NCBI RefSeq assembly: GCF_900639875.1
Contig: NZ_CAAAIA010000001.1
Coordinates: 248,001 to 312,000, forward strand
Source: Legionella impletisoli
Lineage (GTDB): Bacteria; Pseudomonadota; Gammaproteobacteria; Legionellales; Legionellaceae
DNA length: 64,000 nt
Direction: 5' to 3'
Of the stretch, positions 55,334 through 64,000 are shown piece by piece. The notes beneath the pieces are model-generated. The model was given only the letters and a program-made list of their open reading frames with translations. It was not told where the DNA came from and ran no database searches. Within the stretch, counting starts at the first letter, position 1, and every line of letters begins with the position of its first letter. Position numbers and translations under genes: made by a program.

Positions 55334-55957
55334 CTAAAGCTCCGTTTCACTGCTCTTAAGTCTATACTGGATGGCTCTTTCTACTTGATGCGAGACCATT
55401 TTAGCTAAATAATCAAACTCAACGTTTACTCTATCACCAATGTTTCGCTGTTTAAGATTCGTAGCTAATAGGGTGTGCGGAACCAATAATAATTTAATTC
55501 TGTCATTTTCCACTGCATTAATGGTAAGACTCACGCCGTCTATGGTGATGCTTCCTTTATGGGTTAAATAATTGAGTTCATCCTGGGTGAATTCACCGAT
55601 AGAAAGCTCAATGTAACGACCCTCTTTAGTCATTGTTCTAACCACTTTTGTGGTATCCACATGTCCTGTTACATAATGCCCCCCATAACGGGTATTCAAT
55701 TGCATAGCACGTTCTAAATTTACTAAACAACCAGAGCGAAGTACTCCTAATGTCGTGCATCGCAAGGTCTCTTTAGAAACATCAAACGAAAGCCGATTTA
55801 AAGAAATGGACTGCAACGTTAAGCAAACGCCATTTACGGCAATGCTTTCACCAAGCTCTGGTGACGAAATGGAGCATTGTATCGTTAATTGACCACCATG
55901 GTCCTTTACATGGCTCTCTGCAACCTCGCCAGTCCGTTCTATCAGGCCGGTGAACAT
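55334..55957 (-). CDS. ribE: riboflavin synthase alpha subunit
   Basis: 207 residues made of two lumazine-binding repeats: MFTGLIERTGEV...AVNGVCLTL and YVTGHVDTTKVV...TIDGVSLTINAV. It dismutates ribityllumazine to riboflavin. It overlaps the end of ribD by 16 bases. Confidence 0.95.
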   Translation of the reverse strand: MFTGLIERTGEVAESHVKDHGGQLTIQCSISSPELGESIAVNGVCLTLQSISLNRLSFDVSKETLRCTTLGVLRSGCLVNLERAMQLNTRYGGHYVTGHVDTTKVVRTMTKEGRYIELSIGEFTQDELNYLTHKGSITIDGVSLTINAVENDRIKLLLVPHTLLATNLKQRNIGDRVNVEFDYLAKMVSHQVERAIQYRLKSSETEL

Positions 55958-57024
55958 CTATTCTCCTCAACTGCATTTTCCCAGAGAAAGGATACTATCA
56001 TATTATTGTCCATGGCATGCCAATTTATTGTGTGGGGCTTTTTAAACAAGTCAGGAAAATGATATCCCGCTATTCCAGCTGGTCCAACCACGTTCGGCGT
56101 TAAGTAAATATACGTTTGATTAACCAGATCCGCTTGATGTAACGCACTAAATAATCGACCACCCGCTTCAACCCAGACATCGTGATACCCCAAGGCACCG
56201 AGTTCGGCAATAATAGTTTCAAGATGAAGTCCATCGGCATTTAAAGGAATGGGATGATAAATAACGTTTGAATGTTGAGGAGCTCCTGCCTCTTTGGCAT
56301 AAAACACATGGCATGGTTCATTGTTGGTTAAAGCTTTAGCGTCTAAATTTAATCGAAGTGAGCTATCAAGAATAGCAATCGGCTTACTAAAAACACCTTC
56401 TGGTAACCGTACATTTAATGATGGATCGTCATGATTAATCGTGCTGGCGGTGGTTAAAATAATATCACTGCGTTTTCGCTGTCGATGGGTAAATAGCGCG
56501 CAAGAATCATTGGATAAAGTGAGTCGCTTACACTGCTCCCCTGCAATCTTTCCATCCAAACTTTGTGCTATTTTTGCTGTCACCCACGGTTTACCCGTTT
56601 TAGTCCAGTGTCGATAACTTCGATAAAAAGTATCTATTTCGGGAACAGGAAAATGAATAACTTCCACACCATGCTCTTTTAAATGAGCAGGTGTATTATT
56701 GGCTTGAACCAAGGGATTTGGATCAGGGTAAGCATAAACCACTCGTTTCACGCCATAATGAATGATTGCATCCACACAAGGAGGCGTTCTTCCCCAATGA
56801 TTACACGGCTCTAAGGTGACGTATAATGTGATATCGTTTAAGTCAGTCGGTAATTTTTCAAAAATCAATCGTTCTGCATGAGGAGTTCCTGCGCCACGAT
56901 GCCAGGCCTTAGCAATAACCATATTGTTTTGAACAGCAACAGCTCCTACTGCGGGATTAGGCGCGCACGAACCACGACCAAGCTCGGCCTGTTGAAGTGC
57001 GGTAAGCAAAAACTCTAAATGCAT
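55942..57024 (-). CDS. ribD: diaminohydroxyphosphoribosylaminopyrimidine deaminase / reductase
   Basis: 360 residues. N-terminal CMP/dCMP-deaminase-like domain with HAERLIF and LEPCNHWGRTPPC (zinc ligands and catalytic Glu); C-terminal RibD reductase domain with WVTAKIAQSLDGKI and DDPSLNVRLPEG. First gene of ribD-ribE-ribBA-ribH. No FMN riboswitch-like structure is recognised in the 211 bases upstream. Confidence 0.94.
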   Translation of the reverse strand: MHLEFLLTALQQAELGRGSCAPNPAVGAVAVQNNMVIAKAWHRGAGTPHAERLIFEKLPTDLNDITLYVTLEPCNHWGRTPPCVDAIIHYGVKRVVYAYPDPNPLVQANNTPAHLKEHGVEVIHFPVPEIDTFYRSYRHWTKTGKPWVTAKIAQSLDGKIAGEQCKRLTLSNDSCALFTHRQRKRSDIILTTASTINHDDPSLNVRLPEGVFSKPIAILDSSLRLNLDAKALTNNEPCHVFYAKEAGAPQHSNVIYHPIPLNADGLHLETIIAELGALGYHDVWVEAGGRLFSALHQADLVNQTYIYLTPNVVGPAGIAGYHFPDLFKKPHTINWHAMDNNMIVSFLWENAVEENRCSPA

Positions 57025-57235
57025 ACGTCAAATTACCCGTCAAACGTGGGCGCATGATAACAAATTATTCAATTTTTGAGTAGACTAGCGACCTGAAAGA
57101 AATGTTATGATATATCAGAATTCAAATTCAATCTGAAGCGGTTGTTGAACGTAAACGCAACTTTCTTCTGTCGCTGAGAAGATGGTCTGTCAACAAAATC
57201 CGCTCTGATAATCATCAACAAAAACTGGTATCGCT

Positions 57236-58672
57236 ATGAACAGCCACCTTCCACTTAGCCGTGCGAATAGAACTTACTTTAAGCTTTGCAAGTTTTTCTG
57301 CTTTAGCATACCTATGGTACTAGGCTTTAGCTTAATGTTTCAAAATGCTTGTGCCTACTCTCCCTATACTACTAGGGAATTAGATGAACTGGAAAAAGAG
57401 TTTGTCCAACAAATCAATCAATCAAATAGCGTCATTCGTAATCCTTTAGCCACCCAATACATCAATCACATAGGGCGATTACTTGCGAAACACTCTCATC
57501 AGTCGGTTCCGGATTTTTTCATTGTCAAATCAAAAGAAATTAATGCATTTGCAGGGCCAGGAGGCCATATTGGCATTAATACGCAGCTGATTTTAGCCAG
57601 CGATAATGTGCATGAGTTAGCTGCGGTCATGGCGCATGAAATGGCTCACGTTCGATTGCACCATCTTTATCGCATGATTCAGCATGAAAAACAAATGCGC
57701 ATTCCCCTGCTCGCTTCCATTCTAGCTTCCGCAGCTCTTGGCATCCTTAACCCAACACTAGGTAGCGGCGCTTTAATGGCTTCTTTATCAGGAATGGCTC
57801 AAGATAATATTAATTATATACGCGCCAATGAAAAAGAGGCGGATCGAATTGGGATTGGTATGTTGATTAAAGCAGACTTTGACCCGACTGGCATGGCCGG
57901 TTTTTTTAAAAAAATGCAGCAAAATACAAGGTATTACTATACGGAACATATTCCTGCGATTTTACGAACTCACCCGCTCGATCAAGACCGAATTGCTGAG
58001 GCAGAAAATCGTAGTGCACAAATTCGTCAAAAAACATATTCTGATCCCATCGATTATTATTTATTTAAAGAATTAATTCGTAATCTTGCGACGGATGATG
58101 CTAAGCCTTTATTAGATTTCTATCATACACAGTGTAAACAGACCACTCATAAAACCCCCTGCGAATATGGGCTTGCGTTGGCATTAACTAAGAACAATCA
58201 ATTTAGCGAGGCAAAAAAACTACTCATGACGCTGAGTTTATCACCAGAGAGCCTCTATCTTCAGGCCGCTATTGCTCAAGCTGAAATTGGCCAACGACAA
58301 TTTGACCAAGCTCTAAAGCGACTGAATGAGCTCTATGAAAATTACCCTGATAATTACGCCGCTTTAGTACTCTATGCTCGAGGATTAATGGATGCCGGAA
58401 ATGCAGAAAAAGCAGCGAGCATCTTATTAAAAGGAAGCCGTGAATATAAAGAGGATTTAACCATCTGCCATATGCTTTCACAAGCTCAAGCGAACGCCGG
58501 GCAAAAAGATTATGCCTATTTCTCCTTAGCCCAATGCGAATTATTACAAGGACGAAAACGAAGCGCGATGCAACAACTAAAAACTGCGAAAAAACTCGTG
58601 AAAAACGACTCGTTTCTTAAAGCTAGAATTTCAGCCAAAATGGATGAAATTAAGTTTTTAGCAAACAATTAG
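57236..58672 (+). CDS. bepA: M48-family periplasmic zinc protease with TPR domain (BepA/YfgC-like)
   Basis: 478 residues with an N-terminal signal segment ending near NACAYS. Zinc protease motif HEMAHVRLHH (about residues 135-144) with the third ligand in NEKEADRIGI. The second half is TPR-like helical repeats (YLQAAIAQAEIGQRQFDQAL; YAALVLYARGLMDAGNAEKA, each seen in part). It degrades misassembled outer-membrane proteins and helps LptD assembly. No clear ribosome site; the ATG at 57236 is taken by frame and signal peptide. Confidence 0.88.
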   Translation: MNSHLPLSRANRTYFKLCKFFCFSIPMVLGFSLMFQNACAYSPYTTRELDELEKEFVQQINQSNSVIRNPLATQYINHIGRLLAKHSHQSVPDFFIVKSKEINAFAGPGGHIGINTQLILASDNVHELAAVMAHEMAHVRLHHLYRMIQHEKQMRIPLLASILASAALGILNPTLGSGALMASLSGMAQDNINYIRANEKEADRIGIGMLIKADFDPTGMAGFFKKMQQNTRYYYTEHIPAILRTHPLDQDRIAEAENRSAQIRQKTYSDPIDYYLFKELIRNLATDDAKPLLDFYHTQCKQTTHKTPCEYGLALALTKNNQFSEAKKLLMTLSLSPESLYLQAAIAQAEIGQRQFDQALKRLNELYENYPDNYAALVLYARGLMDAGNAEKAASILLKGSREYKEDLTICHMLSQAQANAGQKDYAYFSLAQCELLQGRKRSAMQQLKTAKKLVKNDSFLKARISAKMDEIKFLANN

Positions 58673-58692
58673 AATCGGTCAACAGATCATCT

Positions 58693-60042
58693 TTAATCAA
58701 GTCCTAATTTTTTCAAGCGATAGCGCAAGGTTCGGAAACTAACGCCCAATAATCTTGCCGCAGCAGTTCGATTCCATTTGGTTTTTTCAAGCGCTTGTAA
58801 AATTAATTCTTTCTCTTGCTCGAGCAGTGTTTGATCCAAGTCTAATTTAGCTTCAGAAGCCAAAACTTCAGGTTTATTTGAAGTTGGTGTTTCTTGGTTT
58901 ATGCCTTGTGATTTAGGTAAGCGCAAGTCTTCAATTTCTATCGTTTTGCCGTTACAAAGCGTCATGGCTCGTTCAAGAATATTTTCAAGCTCTCTGACAT
59001 TCCCAGGAAAGTCATAATGTTTTAAAGCATCCAAAGCTTCTTTTGATAGAGCTACAAGCTCAGTTTGATTCTCTTTTGCTAAACGTTTTAAAATGTTTTC
59101 TGCTAATAAAGGTATATCTGATACTCGCTCTTGTAATGTTGGAACACGTAGCTCAATAACGTTGATACGATAATATAATTCCTGTCGAAATCGCCCTTCA
59201 GCAATTTCTTCCAGTAAGTTTTTATTACTAGCACTTAAAATACGAACATCTACTGGGATTTCCTGTAAGCCACCAATAGGCTTTATTGCTTTTTCCTGAA
59301 TAGCTCGTAATAATTTAACCTGCATGGCCAGAGGCAGTTCTGCCACCTCATCTAAAAATAATGTGCCTCCATGTGCGGCTTCAAACAAACCCTGTTTATC
59401 CGCATAAGCCCCTGTAAAGCTTCCTTTTTTATGCCCAAAAAATTCAGATTCCATGAGTTCACTGGGTATCGCACCGCAGTTCACTGCGATAAATGGTTTA
59501 TCACTTCTTGGGCCATGCGCATGAATGAGTCGAGCAACTAACTCTTTCCCTACCCCAGACTCTCCGTGAATAAATACGGGAGCCTGACTTCTAGCAAGCT
59601 TATGAATATTTTCTCTTAAGGATTTCATCGCAGGACTTTGGCCAATTAATAATTCATCCTCTTGTTCAGGACGTTGAGACATTCGTAATGCGGTATTGAC
59701 TAATGATTTAAGCATGGTTAAATCTACAGGCTTAGACACATAATCAAATGCACCTGCTTTAAGGGTATTTACCGCCCCTTCAACGTTACCAAAAGCAGTA
59801 ATCACCGCGACTGGTAATTGAGGCTTGTTCTTTTGAATATGTCGAACAATATCAAAACCATCCCCATCTGGCAGTTTCATATCGGTCAAAACCAAAAAAT
59901 ATTCTCGCTTATTAATGGATTCGATTCCTTGGGTATAACTTTCTGCTGTATCGCATTCAAGGCCCATTCGCTTTAGAGTTATAGTAAGCAGTTCTCGAAT
60001 ATCTGGTTCATCATCAATAACAAGGACTTTTTCTTGGTTCAT
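58693..60042 (-). CDS. pilR: sigma54-dependent response regulator of type IV pili (PilR)
   Basis: 449 residues. Receiver domain with the phospho-Asp in LVLTDMKLPDGDGFD; sigma54 AAA+ domain with GESGVGKELVARLIH, GSFTGAYADKQGLFE and GTLFLDEVAELP; Fis-type helix-turn-helix at the C-terminus (NRTAAARLLGVSFRTLRYRL). It activates pilin transcription with RpoN. It overlaps the sensor gene by 4 bases. NtrC-like alternatives are disfavoured by the linked six-helix sensor. Confidence 0.92.
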   Translation of the reverse strand: MNQEKVLVIDDEPDIRELLTITLKRMGLECDTAESYTQGIESINKREYFLVLTDMKLPDGDGFDIVRHIQKNKPQLPVAVITAFGNVEGAVNTLKAGAFDYVSKPVDLTMLKSLVNTALRMSQRPEQEDELLIGQSPAMKSLRENIHKLARSQAPVFIHGESGVGKELVARLIHAHGPRSDKPFIAVNCGAIPSELMESEFFGHKKGSFTGAYADKQGLFEAAHGGTLFLDEVAELPLAMQVKLLRAIQEKAIKPIGGLQEIPVDVRILSASNKNLLEEIAEGRFRQELYYRINVIELRVPTLQERVSDIPLLAENILKRLAKENQTELVALSKEALDALKHYDFPGNVRELENILERAMTLCNGKTIEIEDLRLPKSQGINQETPTSNKPEVLASEAKLDLDQTLLEQEKELILQALEKTKWNRTAAARLLGVSFRTLRYRLKKLGLD

Positions 60043-61631
60043 ATAGCTACCTCGTTAGTCTGATTGAAATGAATAGCAAAACAGCAGCCTGTATCGGTCT
60101 CAAGCAACTCAAGTCGTGCCTGGTTAATGAAACATAAATCTTTTGCGATAAAGAGTCCCATACCGTTCCCCGAACTTAATGTACTAAAGAAAGGATCAAA
60201 AACATGCTTGCGGTCTTTTGGTTTGATGCCAGGGCCTGTATCGCAAACTTCAAGCCTTATTTTTTCTCCTTCATGAAACACTTGCATGGTGATGAGCGCC
60301 TCATCATACTCTTTGTCTTTTCCATGCGCTATGGCGTTATCACATAAAATAACTAAAATCTGCTCCAATTGAGACTTATCAAACTTAATAGCATTCTTAC
60401 GAACCCGAGGCATTTTTATGGTAAGCTTACACGAATTGACGGAGCAAAAATCTTTTCGAAACTGTATTAAAAATACATTAAGATCAATTTCTTCTGGTTC
60501 AGATCTCTGGCTTCTAGACATTTGCAAGACATTTTTAATAATTTTATTCATGCGTTCACAATTATTTAAGATAAGCTCCTTTAATCGAACGCTTTCCTCA
60601 TTTTCTTCATCTTCTTCTCCTAACAACTGACAGGCATGTGAAATAGCACCCAATGGATTTCGTAATTCGTGGGCGATGCTCGCTGAGAAAAAACCAAGGG
60701 ATGCTAACTTAAGTTGTTGAGCTTGTTGGGTAATTTCAGCCATATCATTGAGAATGATTAATACAGCAGGATTTTCAGCGGAGGAAGCGGAAGAATAAAA
60801 ACGAACTTGTAGGTTAAGTTCATCAATGGTTGAATACGCGGAATAATCGATTTTTTTATTATCTAATGTGCTCAAAAACTTCTGGTATTTCTCATGCAAC
60901 AAGGGTGACAGGTCTTTAATGGTCATATTCTTACACCGTTCTGAGTCTAAAAGACTACATGCAGATGAGTTGATAACCTGGATTTGATTGTTTCCATCCA
61001 CATAAATCACACCGTATTGCAATCGCTCAACAATGTATTCATTAAGTTTATGGATGTTTTCAAGCTCCCTTCCACGTTGTTGAGCTAACAGCTCGCTCAT
61101 TCTGACCCAGTGGGCCAAATACCAAGCCGTTAATGCCGTCGCGAAAAATCCAGCTCCGTATACTCCCGTAGTAAAAATAATATCTATGTTTTCATAAGGC
61201 ATGTACAAGTAACGAATAATACTGATGGACAACAAAAGAAAACTCGCCATGGCCGCAAAGAAAATAGCTAGTCGACCAGGTGCTAAAATACTAAGCATCG
61301 CAACATAGACATACAACAATATTCCCAGGCCAGAATCAATAAAACCAATTTTGTTAATTAATAACACGACAATGACGATATCAATTAACCCTGAGACAAA
61401 CACCTGTTGTTCAAACCGAAACGCCCGCTTCTGATAAAGATAAAAAATGAAAATGCCATACACCAAAAAACCAGCCAGCATTCCAAAATATTGGAATTCG
61501 TTAACTTTTGTAAACGCTACAAACCAGTACGCGCTTACAAACACGGCGATGCTAACCAGGCGATAAATGTTATAAATTAACAACATTCGCCATTGTCTAT
61601 CATTTTGACTAGTTAAGATTCGAATCCGCAT
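60039..61631 (-). CDS. pilS: type IV pilus sensor histidine kinase (PilS)
   Basis: 530 residues. About six N-terminal membrane helices (up to about residue 185), a PAS-like segment (ERLQYGVIYVDGNNQIQVIN), phospho-His box SIAHELRNPLGAISH, N box ILCDNAIAHG, and G boxes EVCDTGPGIK and GNGMGLFIAKDLC. Partner of PilR, probably sensing membrane pilin levels. Starts 206 bases from the divergent small-protein gene. Confidence 0.92.
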   Translation of the reverse strand: MRIRILTSQNDRQWRMLLIYNIYRLVSIAVFVSAYWFVAFTKVNEFQYFGMLAGFLVYGIFIFYLYQKRAFRFEQQVFVSGLIDIVIVVLLINKIGFIDSGLGILLYVYVAMLSILAPGRLAIFFAAMASFLLLSISIIRYLYMPYENIDIIFTTGVYGAGFFATALTAWYLAHWVRMSELLAQQRGRELENIHKLNEYIVERLQYGVIYVDGNNQIQVINSSACSLLDSERCKNMTIKDLSPLLHEKYQKFLSTLDNKKIDYSAYSTIDELNLQVRFYSSASSAENPAVLIILNDMAEITQQAQQLKLASLGFFSASIAHELRNPLGAISHACQLLGEEDEENEESVRLKELILNNCERMNKIIKNVLQMSRSQRSEPEEIDLNVFLIQFRKDFCSVNSCKLTIKMPRVRKNAIKFDKSQLEQILVILCDNAIAHGKDKEYDEALITMQVFHEGEKIRLEVCDTGPGIKPKDRKHVFDPFFSTLSSGNGMGLFIAKDLCFINQARLELLETDTGCCFAIHFNQTNEVAI

Positions 61632-61837
61632 ATCATTTTTTTCCTGCCTCTTCTTGATAACTATAGGCCAGTAAAGTAATTTTTTACTAATATAAAGCTA
61701 TTTGACAATTTAAATGTCGCTATCTAGCTTTAATTTATTAGAGCGTATTTGAAAAATAATCTTAGCCCAAACCCGACACAAACCAAGTTTATGCTCTATT
61801 ATTATGTAATAAGAACTATTTTGGAGCATGAAGCATT

Positions 61838-62011
61838 ATGAACAAACATCAAAAGGAATCAGTGAAACAAAATAATGATTCTAAAAAATCCATTAAGCAT
61901 TTAAATAAAAAAGAAAATAAAAAAACTGGGCGAACCGATAAGGAAATTAGCTATGCCCCTCATGATTTTGACTACAATGCTGATCATGAGGCGTTTCGAT
62001 CGGTTAATTAA
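61838..62011 (+). CDS. small Lys/Asn-rich hydrophilic protein
   Basis: 57 residues, begins MNKHQKESVKQNND and ends DHEAFRSVN. Very rich in Lys, Asn and Asp, no hydrophobic segment; likely unstructured. A GGAG site lies 11 bases before the ATG. Its stop codon lies inside the end of a repeat element. I recognise no family. An open frame this polar is unlikely by chance in such AT-rich DNA but it could be spurious. Confidence 0.5.
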   Translation: MNKHQKESVKQNNDSKKSIKHLNKKENKKTGRTDKEISYAPHDFDYNADHEAFRSVN

Positions 62012-62084
62012 TGTGAGTTCGACAGAAAAGGCATGTATAAATTTTGTGGCGCTAAACGAACGTTATCAAAATAAGCTAATTTGT
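62008..62084 (+). repeat. MITE-like element, truncated copy
   Basis: Begins with the 15-base terminal repeat (62008-62022) identical to 24907-24921. 62015-62068 matches the reverse complement of 25003-25056 at 49 of 54 bases. It continues into TCAAAATAAGCTA, also found (as the reverse complement) in the full copy at about 24954-24970, so about 35 internal bases are missing here. No right-end repeat is seen. The stop codon of the small Lys/Asn-rich gene lies in the terminal repeat. Confidence 0.75.
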
Positions 62085-62111
62085 GGGCTTTTTTATAAGT
62101 AGGGATAACGG

Positions 62112-63023
62112 ATGCTTGCATTCATCACACACAAGGATTGTTTGTTGCATATAATTGGTGATTTTCATCCCGAATGCCCAGAACGTCTCCAAGTTATAAC
62201 CGATGCGGTTAAACACTCCTCCCTGCAAGATGATATTCATTTTTATGAAGCGCCCAAAGCGACACGTGAAGACTTAGTTCGAGTTCATAGTGAAGGCTAT
62301 GTAACTGAGCTTTTCAAGTTATCTCCTGATGAAGGATTGGTCTGCCTGGATCAAGAAACATGTCTTAATCCACATAGCCTAGAAGCAGCACTTAGAGCTG
62401 CGGGCAGTGTTGTGCTTGCTGTTGATTTGGTTATGAATAAAAAATGTCATGCAGCTTTTTGCAACGTTCGTCCCCCTGGCCATCATGCAGAGCCTGAGCA
62501 AGCTATGGGATTTTGTTTTTTTAATAATGTTGCAATTGGCGTGGCATATGCATTTGAACGCTGTAAATTAAACCGAATTGCTATTGTTGATTTTGATGTT
62601 CACCATGGCAATGGAACAGAAGCCATGTTTAAAGAAAATGAAAACGTGCTATTATGTTCATCATTTGAGCATCCATTTTACCCCAACAAACCTTTTGCAA
62701 CAGAAAGTGATCATTTATTGAACCTTCCGCTAGCGGCAGGCACAGGCAGCAGCTCATATCGCCAACATGTTGAAGCTCAATGGTTAGAGGCTATCGATAA
62801 GTTTCAACCAGATTTCATTTTTTTCTCAGCTGGATTTGATGGTCATAAGGCAGATCATATGGCTGATTTTAACTTAACAGAAGAAGATTATTCATGGATA
62901 ACACAACAGGTTAAAAAACTTGCGGATAAGCATTGTGATGGCCGCATTGTTTCTGTGCTTGAAGGAGGATATGAATTATCAGTATTAGGCAAAGCGGCTC
63001 TAGCTCACATAAAAGCGTTGTAA
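62112..63023 (+). CDS. histone deacetylase-family protein (acetylpolyamine/acetoin-utilization-like)
   Basis: 303 residues with the arginase/deacetylase fold. NVRPPGHHAEPEQAMGFCFF (tandem catalytic His), IVDFDVHHGNGT (zinc Asp and His) and FFSAGFDGHKADHMAD (second zinc Asp region) are intact, so it is probably an active zinc deacetylase. Bacterial members act on acetylpolyamines or acetyl-lysine. Legionella also uses one (LphD) as a chromatin effector, but this protein has no visible extra domain and could be purely bacterial. Confidence 0.92.
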   Translation: MLAFITHKDCLLHIIGDFHPECPERLQVITDAVKHSSLQDDIHFYEAPKATREDLVRVHSEGYVTELFKLSPDEGLVCLDQETCLNPHSLEAALRAAGSVVLAVDLVMNKKCHAAFCNVRPPGHHAEPEQAMGFCFFNNVAIGVAYAFERCKLNRIAIVDFDVHHGNGTEAMFKENENVLLCSSFEHPFYPNKPFATESDHLLNLPLAAGTGSSSYRQHVEAQWLEAIDKFQPDFIFFSAGFDGHKADHMADFNLTEEDYSWITQQVKKLADKHCDGRIVSVLEGGYELSVLGKAALAHIKAL

Positions 63024-63027
63024 CGTT

Positions 63028-64000
63028 TTAAATTAACTCCACTTCTTCTTCGTATTCAGGAATTACGCAATTCCATGCATATTTTGCTGCGATTTTTTCT
63101 TTCAATGCAACTGAGGCTTGTTTTTCTCCATGCGTTATAAAAAGTTTTCTAGGTGGCTCATGGATTCTACTAAGCCATTCTAGAAGCTCTACATAGTCTG
63201 CGTGAGCGGATATATTATCTAATTTGAACACCTCAGCTTGGATAGAAACCATCATACCAAACATTTTAACTGACTTCTCACCTTGCAAAATTCGATCACC
63301 CCTTGTGCCACCTGCTTGATAACCACAAAACACAATCGAATTTTTATAATCAGGAGCTAGATTTTTAACATGATGGAGTATTCTACCCCCTGTTATCATG
63401 CCGCTTGCTGAAATTATAATTTTTGGCATTTTATTTAAATTTAAAGCCATCGATTTTTCAGGAGTATGAATATACTGCGCTGTTCGACAAACGGCCTCGC
63501 TTTCTTCTGGGCTCAGTCGATGTAATTGAGCATGCTTCACAAATAATTTTGTTGCATCTGTGGCCATCGGGCTATCAATAAACACAGGGACATCAGGAAT
63601 CGTTTTTGAGGATTTAAGACGATATATATCGTATAAAACAGCTTGAGCTCTCCCTACAGCAAAAGAGGGAATTAAAACTGTACCACCTCGTTTAACGGTT
63701 TTATTGATGATTTTCCCCAATTCATTTAAAGGATCGGTTTTTTCATGCTGTCTATCACCATATGTCGATTCCACGACATAATAATTTGATTTAGGGGGAT
63801 GATTAGGAGGATACATAATAGGATCATTCGGTCGGCCTAAATCACCGGAAAATAAAATAGACGTTTCAAAATGCTGAATTCGAACCAAAGAGGCGCCCAA
63901 TATATGTCCTGCATAATGAAAGCTCACCGTTAAATTCTTGGCAAGTGTAATAAGCTCCTCAAATAATACGGGTTCAAAATATTCAAAAGACTTCTCAGCC
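63028..64000 (-). CDS. metallo-beta-lactamase/beta-CASP RNA-processing-type exonuclease, 5' end outside window
   Basis: Partial: the C-terminal 300+ residues. Features of the beta-CASP group: HYAGHILGAS, LFSGDLGRPNDP, VVESTYGDR, DSPMATDATKLF, SASGMITGGRILHH, NISAHADYVELLEWL and FITHGEKQA. The frame remains open from 63927 (a GTG) to the right edge, and the codons read through encode sequence (FEYFEPVLFEELI) expected in the family, so the gene begins beyond the window. It is related to the archaeal/eukaryotic CPSF73 RNA endonucleases. Confidence 0.85.
   Translation of the reverse strand, partial: AEKSFEYFEPVLFEELITLAKNLTVSFHYAGHILGASLVRIQHFETSILFSGDLGRPNDPIMYPPNHPPKSNYYVVESTYGDRQHEKTDPLNELGKIINKTVKRGGTVLIPSFAVGRAQAVLYDIYRLKSSKTIPDVPVFIDSPMATDATKLFVKHAQLHRLSPEESEAVCRTAQYIHTPEKSMALNLNKMPKIIISASGMITGGRILHHVKNLAPDYKNSIVFCGYQAGGTRGDRILQGEKSVKMFGMMVSIQAEVFKLDNISAHADYVELLEWLSRIHEPPRKLFITHGEKQASVALKEKIAAKYAWNCVIPEYEEEVELI

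Noticed and set aside
57025-57235. Possible FMN riboswitch upstream of ribD
   Set aside because: The conserved sequence blocks and stem pairing of the RFN element were not found by eye on the minus strand.

Overview
The window looks like chromosomal DNA of a Legionella-type gammaproteobacterium. The base composition is AT-rich. Ordinary gammaproteobacterial housekeeping genes (ribDE-ribBA-ribH, pyrG-kdsA, bamD, rdgC, pilSR, bepA) are interleaved with many genes of eukaryotic character: a SET-domain protein, a Ser/Thr kinase, a mitochondrial-carrier-like protein, a DH/RhoGEF-like protein, an EF-hand protein and a protein with a C-terminal CaaX box. That mixture is typical of Legionella Dot/Icm effectors. 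The genus is inferred from gene content. I see no 16S rRNA gene or marker that fixes the species.

Layout. 1-5.0 kb: the end of a PAP2-type membrane phosphatase, an L,D-transpeptidase and a fadI-fadJ beta-oxidation operon. 5.3-6.0 kb: tRNA-Ser(GCT) and tRNA-Arg(ACG) behind a strong promoter, then structured repeat DNA. 6.0-13.1 kb: a capsule-export type locus (ABC transporter, KpsE/CtrB-like and KpsD-like export proteins, two glycosyltransferases, one of the PLOD/lysyl-hydroxylase glycosyltransferase type). 13.3-14.9 kb: glutamate dehydrogenase and a cold-shock protein. 14.9-24.2 kb: an effector-like block. It holds a four-gene operon that includes a 1070-residue protein ending in a Ser/Thr kinase domain, a CaaX-tailed papain-like protein divergent from a SET-domain protein, and a processive GT2 glycosyltransferase. 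24.2-29.0 kb: a glutamine-synthetase-like / ALDH / Fe-ADH cluster with a class I amidotransferase, probably for amine or semialdehyde catabolism. 29.2-35.0 kb: small membrane proteins and three further effector candidates.

35.3-43.9 kb: a Na+/anion transporter, an APH-like kinase, a tight pncB-pncA-cysQ-prs operon that reads as NAD salvage with its own PRPP supply, an amino-acid-binding periplasmic protein, a CoA-binding protein and 3-methyladenine DNA glycosylase. 44-47 kb: a FlgM-like small protein, a secreted protein with a 126-bp internal duplication, an EF-hand protein whose best start gives an MGNCC N-terminus, an SDR dehydrogenase and an isochorismatase-family hydrolase. 47.3-64 kb: an outer-membrane protein, rdgC, bamD, tRNA-Ser(TGA), kdsA, pyrG, the riboflavin genes, bepA, pilR/pilS, a histone-deacetylase-family protein and a beta-CASP metallo-beta-lactamase protein cut by the right edge.

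The most interesting signals are two proteins with possible host-lipidation motifs (CaaX at 20.5 kb, MGNCC plus EF-hands at 45.6 kb), the multidomain kinase operon, the mitochondrial-carrier and RhoGEF-like effector candidates, and short dispersed inverted-repeat elements placed at gene 3' ends. No CRISPR array, insertion sequence, integrase or rRNA gene was seen.
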